Source of the DNA: Lachnospiraceae bacterium | GTDB lineage: Bacteria > Bacillota > Clostridia > Lachnospirales > Lachnospiraceae | DNA length: 5,758 nt | Direction of reading: 5' to 3' | NCBI GenBank assembly: GCA_019420465.1 | Contig: JAHZHB010000081.1 | Span: 1 to 5,758, forward strand | Shown: one piece after another, positions 1-5,309 of the stretch | Numbering within the stretch: the first letter of the stretch is position 1 | Layout of the letters: the number at the start of each line of letters is the position of its first letter | Program-made: the position numbers and the translations under genes | The notes under the pieces: generated by a model | The model's input: the letters and a program-made list of their open reading frames with translations, nothing else | The model's database searches: none | Told to the model about the DNA's origin: nothing

Positions 1-1
1 C

Positions 2-589
2 AAAGGCGGACGCCTGCGTCTGGTCTACCGTGTGGTCGGTAAAGGAACAGAGATGTTTGCAAAACTGAAAGAGGGAGATGCGGTCGATGTACTTGGCCCG
101 CTGGGCAATGGTTTCCCGATGGAAGAAGCAGAACACAAGAGAGTTTTTCTCGTAGGAGGAGGTATCGGTGTACCGCCGATGCTGGAAACCGCCAAACAGC
201 TGGTCGGTGATCCGGTGCTTGTCATGGGCTATCGTGACGAACTGTTTCTGACAGACGAGATGGAAGCGGCCGGAAAGCTTGTGATCGCTACCGAAGACGG
301 AAGCTGTGGCACCAGGGGCAACGTCCTGGATGCGATCCGCGAAAAGGATCTGAACGCAGATATGATCTTTGCCTGCGGCCCCAAACCCATGCTCCGTGCT
401 CTGAAAGCCTATGCACTCGAAAAGGATATTCCCTGCTACGTGTCCATGGAAGAACGTATGGCCTGTGGTGTCGGCGCATGTCTTGGCTGTGTCTGCCAGT
501 CTACAGAAGTGGATGATCACTCTCAGGTGCATAATAAGCGCGTCTGCAAGGATGGACCTGTATTTTTGAGTACGGAGGTAGAGCTGTGA
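2..589 (+). CDS. pyrK: Dihydroorotate dehydrogenase electron transfer subunit PyrK (5' end cut by window)
   Basis: PyrK is the iron-sulfur flavoprotein subunit of class 1B dihydroorotate dehydrogenase. It carries electrons from the FMN of PyrD through a [2Fe-2S] cluster and FAD to NAD+ in the cytosol. The frame is open from base 2 and gives 195 residues. The usual length is about 255, so roughly 60 N-terminal residues lie outside the window. What remains is the end of the FAD-binding barrel (LGPLGNGF, residues 31-38), the nucleotide-binding fold with VGGGIGVPP (51-59) and FACGPKPM (123-130), and a C-terminal cluster domain. Its cysteines are C155, C160 and C163 in MACGVGACLGC, with C182 in VCKDGPVF as the probable fourth ligand; C165 is extra. 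The stop codon overlaps the pyrD start in GTGA, which indicates translational coupling and 1:1 synthesis. The cluster motif and the pyrD partner make the identification firm. Confidence 0.95.
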   Translation, partial: KGGRLRLVYRVVGKGTEMFAKLKEGDAVDVLGPLGNGFPMEEAEHKRVFLVGGGIGVPPMLETAKQLVGDPVLVMGYRDELFLTDEMEAAGKLVIATEDGSCGTRGNVLDAIREKDLNADMIFACGPKPMLRALKAYALEKDIPCYVSMEERMACGVGACLGCVCQSTEVDDHSQVHNKRVCKDGPVFLSTEVEL

Positions 590-1491
590 TAGATACAAGA
601 GTAAATATTGCCGGTGTGGAACTGAAAAATCCGGTTATGACAGCATCCGGTACCTTTGGTTCCGGTATGGAATACAGCGAATTTGTCGATCTGTCTTTAC
701 TTGGCGGCGTGGTAACAAAAGGTGTGGCTGACGTACCGTGGCCGGGAAACCCGACACCACGTGTTGCTGAGACTACAGGCGGTATGTTAAATGCGATCGG
801 TCTGCAGAATCCGGGTATTGACGTATTCTGTAAAAGAGATATTCCTTTCCTGAAACAGTACGATACAAAGATCATGGTCAATGTCTGTGGACATTCTACA
901 GAGGAATACCTGCGCGTCGTAGAGCGTCTGGCAGATGAACCGGTAGATCTTCTCGAAATCAATATTTCCTGCCCGAATGTAAAAGAGGGCGGTATTGCTT
1001 TTGGGCAGGATCCAAAAGCTGTCGAAGCGATCACAAAGGCCGTCAAGGCCGTGGCCAGACAGCCCGTAGTGATGAAGCTCAGTCCGAATGTCACAGACAT
1101 CACTGTAATGGCCAAAGCAGCAGAAGCAGGCGGTGCAGACGCTGTTTCCCTGATCAACACGCTGACCGGTATGAAGATCGATATCGAACGAAAGACGTTT
1201 GCTCTCGCGAATAAAACCGGCGGTATGTCCGGTCCGGCCGTAAAACCGGTCGCTGTCCGTATGGTGTATCAGGTTGCGCAGGCAGTACAGATCCCGATCA
1301 TCGGCATGGGCGGCATAGCCACAGCAGAAGATGCCATCGAATTTATCCTGGCAGGTGCTACGGCAGTTTCTGTCGGAACCGCAAACTTTTTTAATCCTTA
1401 CGCGACAAAAGAGATCGCTGAAGGCATCAAAGCCTATATGCAGCGCCATCATGTGGAAAAGATCACAGATCTGATCGGTGCAGTGAAATAA
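586..1491 (+). CDS. pyrD: Dihydroorotate dehydrogenase catalytic subunit, class 1B (PyrD)
   Basis: PyrD oxidises dihydroorotate to orotate with FMN, the fourth step of UMP synthesis, and passes the electrons to PyrK in a PyrD2-PyrK2 complex. The protein has 301 residues, the normal class 1 length, with no membrane-anchoring N-terminal extension, so it is soluble. Visible motifs in order are NPVMTASGTFG (15-25), VVTKGV with the FMN/substrate-contacting K45 (42-47), NAIGLQNPG (69-77), INISCPNV (125-132) with the class 1 catalytic base C129 (class 2 enzymes have serine here), VMKLSPNVTD (162-171), GGMSGPAVKP (212-221) and the FMN phosphate-binding IIGMGGI and VSVGTANF (238-244, 261-268). The start is GTG at 586, supported by GGAGG at 574-578 with a 7-base spacer and by the 4-base overlap with pyrK. 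The adjacent pyrK indicates class 1B rather than fumarate-linked class 1A. Confidence 0.97.
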   Translation: MIDTRVNIAGVELKNPVMTASGTFGSGMEYSEFVDLSLLGGVVTKGVADVPWPGNPTPRVAETTGGMLNAIGLQNPGIDVFCKRDIPFLKQYDTKIMVNVCGHSTEEYLRVVERLADEPVDLLEINISCPNVKEGGIAFGQDPKAVEAITKAVKAVARQPVVMKLSPNVTDITVMAKAAEAGGADAVSLINTLTGMKIDIERKTFALANKTGGMSGPAVKPVAVRMVYQVAQAVQIPIIGMGGIATAEDAIEFILAGATAVSVGTANFFNPYATKEIAEGIKAYMQRHHVEKITDLIGAVK

Positions 1492-1502
1492 AACCAGCAC
1501 AA

Positions 1503-1554
1503 AAAAAGTCCGGCAAAACTTCGGAAATCATTCCGCGGCCTTGCCGGACTTTTT
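1503..1554. terminator. Bidirectional terminator between pyrD and the thioredoxin gene
   Basis: AAAAAGTCCGGCAA at 1503-1516 is perfectly complementary to TTGCCGGACTTTTT at 1541-1554, giving a 14-bp stem. A smaller hairpin, CGGAA (1522-1526) with TTCCG (1531-1535), sits in its loop. A T-run closes the right side on the plus strand. The A-run at 1501-1507 gives a T-run on the minus strand. It starts 11 bases after the pyrD stop and lies 10 bases beyond the stop of the convergent thioredoxin gene, so it probably ends both transcripts by intrinsic termination. Confidence 0.93.
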
Positions 1555-1564
1555 GTATACAAGA

Positions 1565-1873
1565 TCAGCAGATGCTGTTCAGCCAGTCCACCAGCTCATC
1601 TCTGGTAGAATAACCGATGGATTTATCCACAACTTCTCCGTTCTTATACAGCATCAGTGTGGGCACACTGTGGATCTTGTTTGTGATAGACAGTACCGGA
1701 TTCGCATCCACATCCACACTGAAAAACTCGATATCCGTGCGTTCTTCGTCAAGCTCCTTTAAGACCGGTGCCAGCATCTTACAGGGACCACACCATGTCG
1801 CATTAAAATCCACCAGCGCCAGCTTGCTTGATGTGACAGGGGATATGTCGTTGTCTTTGATCTCTTTTATCAT
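1565..1873 (-). CDS. trxA: Thioredoxin
   Basis: This is a small cytosolic dithiol-disulfide oxidoreductase that reduces protein disulfides and is normally recharged by thioredoxin reductase, whose gene is not in the window. It has 102 residues, a normal single thioredoxin domain with no signal peptide. The active site is WCGPC at 27-31, preceded by VDF with the buried D22. The cis-proline is P71 in SVPT. The fold continues through LMLYKNGEVV (73-82) to G87. The position just after VDF holds Asn24, where the classical E. coli protein has Trp28, so this is a divergent thioredoxin. An extra cysteine (C102) is the last residue. The start at 1873 is supported by AAGGAGG (plus-strand complement at 1882-1888), about 8 bases upstream. 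The gene is monocistronic, with a promoter at 1926-1954 and a terminator shared with pyrD. Confidence 0.95.
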   Translation of the reverse strand: MIKEIKDNDISPVTSSKLALVDFNATWCGPCKMLAPVLKELDEERTDIEFFSVDVDANPVLSITNKIHSVPTLMLYKNGEVVDKSIGYSTRDELVDWLNSIC

Positions 1874-1925
1874 AGTGCATTCCTCCTTGAGAAATCAGTA
1901 AAAAGTCTTAATAGTGTTCAACTAA

Positions 1926-1954
1926 AATGTATACAATTTGCAGAAGAATGTCAA
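1926..1954 (-). promoter_or_regulatory. Sigma-A type promoter of the thioredoxin gene
   Basis: Read on the minus strand, a perfect TTGACA (plus coordinates 1949-1954) is followed by 17 bases and TACATT (1926-1931, 4 of 6 matches to TATAAT). This predicts transcription starting near 1919 with a leader of about 45 bases. The -10 match is modest, and TATACA offset by two bases is an alternative. The two outward-facing -35 boxes of this intergenic region are 20 bases apart. Confidence 0.7.
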
Positions 1955-1974
1955 GGGGAATCAGAGAAAAGCGC

Positions 1975-2003
1975 TTGAAGACAAAGCAGGAATACCGTAT
2001 ACT
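1975..2003 (+). promoter_or_regulatory. Sigma-A type promoter of the 85-residue hypothetical gene
   Basis: TTGAAG (1975-1980), a 17-base spacer and TATACT (1998-2003) face the gene at 2066. Transcription would begin near 2010 and leave a leader of about 56 bases. The region between this -35 and that of the divergent thioredoxin gene contains the small palindrome AAGCGCTT (1969-1976), which touches this -35 box but is too short to call an operator. Confidence 0.7.
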
Positions 2004-2065
2004 TAGAAAAAATACAAAACCAGATAAACCCGGTAACAGAAAAAAGACAGGAGTCAGATAACAAT

Positions 2066-2323
2066 ATGGAAGAATTATACACCCTCATAGAACAGAAAAT
2101 CAAAGCCAGCGGATACCCGCGCCCCATAAATGGCAGTGACGTCTATAACGACATCTGTGACCAGATCGACGGCAAAGAAAACGGAGCCTACGTCCTCCTG
2201 TCTAAATTTGACAACGACGTTATCTTCGAATATCACATCACGGTCATGGACGACGAATTCAACCTCGGTATCCTCACCATGCGTACCCCCGAAGGAATCT
2301 ACGAGACCGACTTCGATGCCTGA
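2066..2323 (+). CDS. Small acidic protein of unknown function
   Basis: I do not recognise a family with a known function. The protein has 85 residues, is strongly acidic (10 Asp and 9 Glu against few basic residues, most of them in the first 20), and has no signal peptide, membrane segment or cysteine motif (one Cys, C31). An N-terminal amphipathic stretch (MEELYTLIEQKIKASGY) precedes alternating strand-like segments (AYVLLSKF, VIFEYHITVM, NLGILTM), which suggests a small alpha/beta cytosolic protein. The ATG at 2066 follows AGGAG at 2049-2053 with a long 12-base spacer; no better start is visible. It has its own promoter and is divergent from the thioredoxin gene, so there is no operon partner to suggest a role. 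Codon use favours C-ending codons: 9 of 10 Asp codons are GAC. This contrasts with the GAT-rich start of the phosphoglucomutase gene and supports a real but differently evolving coding sequence. Confidence 0.75.
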   Translation: MEELYTLIEQKIKASGYPRPINGSDVYNDICDQIDGKENGAYVLLSKFDNDVIFEYHITVMDDEFNLGILTMRTPEGIYETDFDA

Positions 2324-2355
2324 GTTTTGACGGAGAGACATTGGAAGAATGCACC

Positions 2356-2422
2356 GGTACCTGATGTTTCACAGAGTGGAACTCGAAAATATTTTCGACA
2401 TCGGCTTTTTGCGGCATGTACC
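2356..2422. repeat. Palindromic segment after the hypothetical gene
   Basis: The centre is a perfect 16-base palindrome, TCGAAAATATTTTCGA (2383-2398). Outside it, GATGT (2363-2367) can pair with ACATC (2398-2402), and GGTAC (2356-2360) with GTACC (2418-2422). This suggests a folded RNA or DNA segment with internal loops. There is no clear T-run next to a GC-rich stem, so it is not a standard terminator. It lies between the stop of the hypothetical gene and the large inverted repeat and may belong to the same element. Confidence 0.4.
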
Positions 2423-2431
2423 TAAAAACCA

Positions 2432-2585
2432 GAAAAAGGAGGTGTGCTACCAGCCGCATGGATACTGCTGTGCCATCGAAGCGACTTTCCCGAGCACGAG
2501 TCCGAGACTACAGGCTCGGACCAGCGCAGGCGGAGCGCCGATGGCACAGCAGTATCCATGCGGCTGGCAGCACACCTCCTTTTTC
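2432..2585. repeat. 154-bp near-perfect inverted repeat (long hairpin, possible bidirectional terminator or dispersed repeat)
   Basis: The left arm at 2432-2478 is complementary to the right arm at 2539-2585 at 46 of 47 positions. The only exception is A2449 opposite C2568; in a minus-strand RNA the same position becomes a G-U pair. After a 2-base AA bulge, GCG (2481-2483) pairs with CGC (2536-2538). The 60-base centre holds two mutually exclusive small hairpins: GTCCGAG (2500-2506) or CCGAGC (2490-2495) competing for the CTCGG at 2515-2519. Each strand enters the stem with an A-run and leaves with a T-run, so transcripts of both convergent flanking genes would end in a hairpin followed by U residues. 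The stem is far longer than a normal terminator. No transposase gene and no obvious target duplication flank it. Confidence 0.9.
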
Positions 2586-2616
2586 GTCCGTCCTTCACAA
2601 CCGTCCTTCAGAATCC

Positions 2617-3384
2617 TTACAATTCCATCCCCGGCAACAGCGGCCACTTCCGCGCCTTCTTCTTTTCCTGCTCCGCCATAACCTCATCCATATGCAGATG
2701 AATCTCATTCATCCTCTTATCAATAGCCGAGATCGTCTCTGCACACTCCTTCAGCTCCGCAGACAACCCCTCTGCCTCAGCAGCGGGAATATTCTTCTTA
2801 TACCGCAGCTTGTGTTCCAGACTCGCCCACATATCCATTGCGATCGTCCTAAGCTGCACCTCCACCTTCATCTGTCGCTTTTCATTCGCCAGAAAAATAG
2901 GCACCTCAACGATCAGATGCAGACTCCGGTAACCACTTTCTTTCGGATGCTGAATATAATCCTTGCGCTCGATCAGCGTAATATCATCCTGCTCTAAAAG
3001 ACAGTCCGCCAGCAGATAAATATCCTTCTCAAAAGAACAGATCACACGGATCCCTGCAATATCCCGGATTTCCTGCTCGATCGTACGAAGCGAGATCGGC
3101 AGATCCTTCTTGCGCAGCTTCTTTAAGATCCCTTCCATCGATTTCAGACGCGTCTTGATCGTCTCGATCGGATTGCGGTCATACTGCAGGGAAAACTGCT
3201 CATTTAATACCCGGAATTTGGTTTCCACTTCCATGATCGCACACTGATAATAGGCCGTCAGCGTTTTTAAAGGAAGCATATTGGCACTGATAAAATCAAA
3301 CATTTCATCGGATAAAAGCCGGTCCTTGATCGGCTTGCTGTTAAGAAGCATAAGCTGCCTCTCCAGTGATTCTGTAGATTCCAT
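2617..3384 (-). CDS. Small alarmone synthetase (GTP pyrophosphokinase, RelQ/SAS1 type)
   Basis: The protein is predicted to transfer pyrophosphate from ATP to GDP or GTP, making the stringent-response alarmones ppGpp and pppGpp in the cytosol. It has 255 residues. The RelA/SpoT synthetase domain covers about 55-200: NPIETIKTRLKS (71-82, basic ATP-binding region), RDIAGIRV with metal-binding D108 (107-114), KDYIQHPKESGYRSLH (141-156, the GTP-binding loop) and VEVQLRT with catalytic E175 (174-180), then WASLEHKLRYK (186-196). A charged, probably coiled C-terminal tail follows. No HD hydrolase domain and no TGS or ACT domain is present, so it should synthesise but not degrade alarmone. It resembles Bacillus subtilis SAS1/YjbM (211 residues) and has extra N-terminal sequence. 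An upstream ATG at 3408 adds 8 residues but has no ribosome binding site and lies at the predicted transcription start; 3384 has AAAGGAG 8 bases upstream. The gene is monocistronic. Confidence 0.92.
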   Translation of the reverse strand: MESTESLERQLMLLNSKPIKDRLLSDEMFDFISANMLPLKTLTAYYQCAIMEVETKFRVLNEQFSLQYDRNPIETIKTRLKSMEGILKKLRKKDLPISLRTIEQEIRDIAGIRVICSFEKDIYLLADCLLEQDDITLIERKDYIQHPKESGYRSLHLIVEVPIFLANEKRQMKVEVQLRTIAMDMWASLEHKLRYKKNIPAAEAEGLSAELKECAETISAIDKRMNEIHLHMDEVMAEQEKKKARKWPLLPGMEL

Positions 3385-3392
3385 TTTTAGAT

Positions 3393-3399
3393 CTCCTTT
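3393..3399 (-). promoter_or_regulatory. Ribosome binding site deciding the alarmone synthetase start
   Basis: AAAGGAG on the minus strand lies 8 bases before the ATG at 3384. It falls inside the reading frame that would begin at 3408, and so argues for the shorter 255-residue protein. Confidence 0.85.
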
Positions 3400-3414
3400 G
3401 GTAAACATGAACCC

Positions 3415-3443
3415 ATTATAGCAAAGATGTAAGAACTGGTCAA
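3415..3443 (-). promoter_or_regulatory. Near-consensus sigma-A promoter of the alarmone synthetase gene
   Basis: On the minus strand TTGACC (3438-3443) is followed by exactly 17 bases and a perfect TATAAT (3415-3420). Transcription is predicted to start near 3408, giving a leader of about 24 bases that just contains the AAAGGAG site. The close match to consensus predicts substantial basal expression under the housekeeping sigma factor. Confidence 0.88.
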
Positions 3444-3506
3444 AGAAAGACAGAAAATGATGAAAAACGAATGCCTATTTTGTCGGAAATAAACAGAGCA
3501 GTTTCG

Positions 3507-3535
3507 TTGACAGCACCCTAAAAAACAGGTATAGT
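3507..3535 (+). promoter_or_regulatory. Near-consensus sigma-A promoter of the phosphoglucomutase gene
   Basis: A perfect TTGACA (3507-3512), a 17-base spacer and TATAGT (3530-3535, 5 of 6) point at the gene starting at 3598. Transcription is predicted to start near 3542 with a leader of about 56 bases. It is back to back with the alarmone synthetase promoter; the two -35 boxes are 63 bases apart, and I see no convincing operator in the A-rich sequence between them. Confidence 0.88.
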
Positions 3536-3584
3536 ATAGATGTGTTTTTGTGATATTGCACAAAATAAGATGGGAATATGAGAT

Positions 3585-3589
3585 AGGAG
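3585..3589 (+). promoter_or_regulatory. Ribosome binding site deciding the phosphoglucomutase start
   Basis: AGGAG lies 8 bases before the ATG at 3598. A GTG at 3550 in the same frame would add 16 residues, but it lies only about 8 bases beyond the predicted transcription start and has no ribosome binding site, so 3598 is preferred. Confidence 0.85.
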
Positions 3590-3597
3590 TGGTAAAA

Positions 3598-5280
3598 ATG
3601 TATCAGGAAGAATACAAACGCTGGTTATCCGCAGATCTGGAAGATGCAGATCTTAATCCGGAACTTATTAAAATTGAAGGAAACGATGAAGAAATCAAAG
3701 ATCGTTTTGCTGTTGCCCTGAAATTCGGTACAGCAGGACTTCGCGGTGTACTCGGAGCAGGTACCAACCGTATGAATATTTATGTTGTCAGACAGGCTAC
3801 ACAGGGACTGGCCAACTGGGTAAAAACCCAGGGTGGTACACAGACCGTAGCGATCAGTTATGACAGCCGTTTAAAGAGTGATGTTTTTGCCAAGACAGCC
3901 GCAGGTGTACTGGCTGCCAACGGCATTCATGTCCGTATCTATGACGCACTGATGCCGGTGCCGGCCTTATCTTTTGCAACACGCTATTATAACTGCAATG
4001 CCGGTGTCATGGTGACAGCGTCCCATAACCCGGCCAAATACAACGGCTACAAAGCCTACGGTCCGGACGGCTGCCAGATGACAGACGATGCAGCCGCTAT
4101 CGTATATGCCGAGATCCAGAAAACAGATGTCCTTACAGGAGCAAAATATATTTCCTTTGCTGAGGGCGTGGAACAGGGACTGATCCGCTTTGTCGGTGAT
4201 GACTGCAAACGTGCCCTGTATGATGCGATCGAATCCCGTCAGGTACGTCCGGGTCTTTGCAAGAGCGCAGGATTAAAGCTGGTGTACAGCCCGTTAAACG
4301 GTTCCGGTCTGGTACCGGTAACTCAGGTATTAAAGGATATCGGTATTACAGATGTAACGATCGTACCGGAACAGGAGTATCCGAACGGCTATTTTACCAC
4401 CTGCAGCTATCCGAACCCGGAGATTTTTGCCGCACTGGAGCTTGGCCTTCAGCTTGCCAAGGAGACAGGCGCAGATCTTATGCTGGCGACAGATCCGGAT
4501 GCCGACCGTGTTGGTATTGCCATGAAGTGTCCGGACGGTTCCTATGAGCTTGTCAGTGGTAATGAGGTCGGTGTACTGCTTTTAGATTATATCTGTGCAG
4601 GACGTATCGAAAAGGGCACGCTGCCTGAAAAGGCTGTAGCTGTCAAATCTATCGTTTCCACGCCGCTGGCTGATGCTGTGGCTGCACATTATGGTGTGGA
4701 GATGCGCAATGTTCTTACCGGATTCAAGTGGATCGGTGACCAGATCGCACAGCTTGAGGCTGCAGGTGAGGTAGACCGCTTTATCTTTGGTTTCGAGGAA
4801 AGCTATGGCTATCTGGCCGGACCGTATGTCCGTGACAAGGATGCCGTCATCGGTTCCATGCTGATCTGTGAGATGGCTGCCTACTACAGAAGCATCGGCA
4901 GCTCATTAAAACAACGTCTGGAAGAGATCTACGCAGAGTATGGCCGTTACCTGAACAAGGTAGACAGCTATGAGTTCCCGGGCCTGACCGGTATGGATAA
5001 GATGGCTGGTATCATGCAGGGACTTCGTGATAATCCGCCGACCGAGATCGGTGGTCATGCGGTAGTTAAGATCGTAGACTATAAAAAACCGGAAGAGACA
5101 GGTCTTCCGGCTGCCAATGTACTGATCTATACGCTTGAGGGTGGTGCAACAGTCGTTGTACGTCCGTCCGGTACCGAGCCAAAGATCAAAACATACTTTA
5201 CCACACTGGGTAAAGATCTGGCTGAGGCCGAAGCCCAGAAAGAAAAACTGGCTGAAAGCCTGAAACCACTGTTTGCATAA
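3598..5280 (+). CDS. Alpha-phosphoglucomutase (phosphohexomutase superfamily, possibly phosphomannomutase)
   Basis: The enzyme interconverts glucose 1-phosphate and glucose 6-phosphate through a phosphoserine intermediate, linking glycolysis to glycogen, UDP-glucose and envelope polysaccharide synthesis. The protein has 560 residues, near the size of Bacillus subtilis PgcA (about 580). All four superfamily signatures are present: the phosphoserine loop TASHNP (140-145, S142), the magnesium loop DPDADR (299-304, D299, D301 and D303), the sugar-binding loop GFEESYGY (398-405) and the phosphate-binding loop RPSGTEPK (522-529). The N-terminal KFGTAGLRG (42-50) is typical of this subgroup. The sequence cannot settle glucose versus mannose specificity, and a phosphopentomutase role is less likely but possible. 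The start at 3598 is explained under the ribosome binding site. The gene is monocistronic, with its own promoter and a terminator at 5310-5371. Confidence 0.94.
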   Translation: MYQEEYKRWLSADLEDADLNPELIKIEGNDEEIKDRFAVALKFGTAGLRGVLGAGTNRMNIYVVRQATQGLANWVKTQGGTQTVAISYDSRLKSDVFAKTAAGVLAANGIHVRIYDALMPVPALSFATRYYNCNAGVMVTASHNPAKYNGYKAYGPDGCQMTDDAAAIVYAEIQKTDVLTGAKYISFAEGVEQGLIRFVGDDCKRALYDAIESRQVRPGLCKSAGLKLVYSPLNGSGLVPVTQVLKDIGITDVTIVPEQEYPNGYFTTCSYPNPEIFAALELGLQLAKETGADLMLATDPDADRVGIAMKCPDGSYELVSGNEVGVLLLDYICAGRIEKGTLPEKAVAVKSIVSTPLADAVAAHYGVEMRNVLTGFKWIGDQIAQLEAAGEVDRFIFGFEESYGYLAGPYVRDKDAVIGSMLICEMAAYYRSIGSSLKQRLEEIYAEYGRYLNKVDSYEFPGLTGMDKMAGIMQGLRDNPPTEIGGHAVVKIVDYKKPEETGLPAANVLIYTLEGGATVVVRPSGTEPKIKTYFTTLGKDLAEAEAQKEKLAESLKPLFA

Positions 5281-5287
5281 AGTTACG

Positions 5288-5303
5288 CGGATCCATGGAT
5301 CCG
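5288..5303. repeat. Perfect 16-base palindrome after phosphoglucomutase
   Basis: CGGATCCATGGATCCG is fully self-complementary and lies 7 bases after the phosphoglucomutase stop. With G5287 bulged, TAC (5284-5286) can pair with GTA (5304-5306), extending the stem. It could form a hairpin or cruciform, or be a binding site for a dimeric protein. It has no loop of its own, so a folded RNA would need to open the central bases. Confidence 0.6.
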
Positions 5304-5309
5304 GTATGA

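Noticed and set aside
501..1500. Two long open frames antisense to pyrD (501-1160 and 787-1500)
   Set aside because: They lie wholly within a clearly functional pyrD, have no ribosome binding site or family motif, and read as low-complexity shadows of the coding strand.
1969..1976. AAGCGCTT palindrome as an operator between the divergent thioredoxin and hypothetical promoters
   Set aside because: Eight bases is too short to separate from chance, and the inverted similarity around it mostly reflects the two opposing -35 boxes.
2340..2616. CRISPR array or insertion sequence in the repeat-rich intergenic region
   Set aside because: There is one inverted repeat, not regularly spaced direct repeats, and no transposase frame or clear target duplication is present.
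2416..2997. A 193-codon plus-strand frame running from the inverted repeat into the alarmone synthetase gene
   Set aside because: Its second half is antisense to a conserved enzyme and translates to Leu/Arg/His-rich sequence without recognisable motifs. The AGGAGG before an internal ATG belongs to the repeat arm, so I treat it as a shadow.
3385..3408. Upstream ATG at 3408 as the start of the alarmone synthetase
   Set aside because: It lies at the predicted transcription start with no ribosome binding site, while AAAGGAG is placed correctly for the ATG at 3384.
3550..3597. GTG at 3550 as the start of phosphoglucomutase
   Set aside because: It lies just beyond the predicted transcription start, lacks a ribosome binding site, and adds residues not typical of the family; AGGAG supports 3598.
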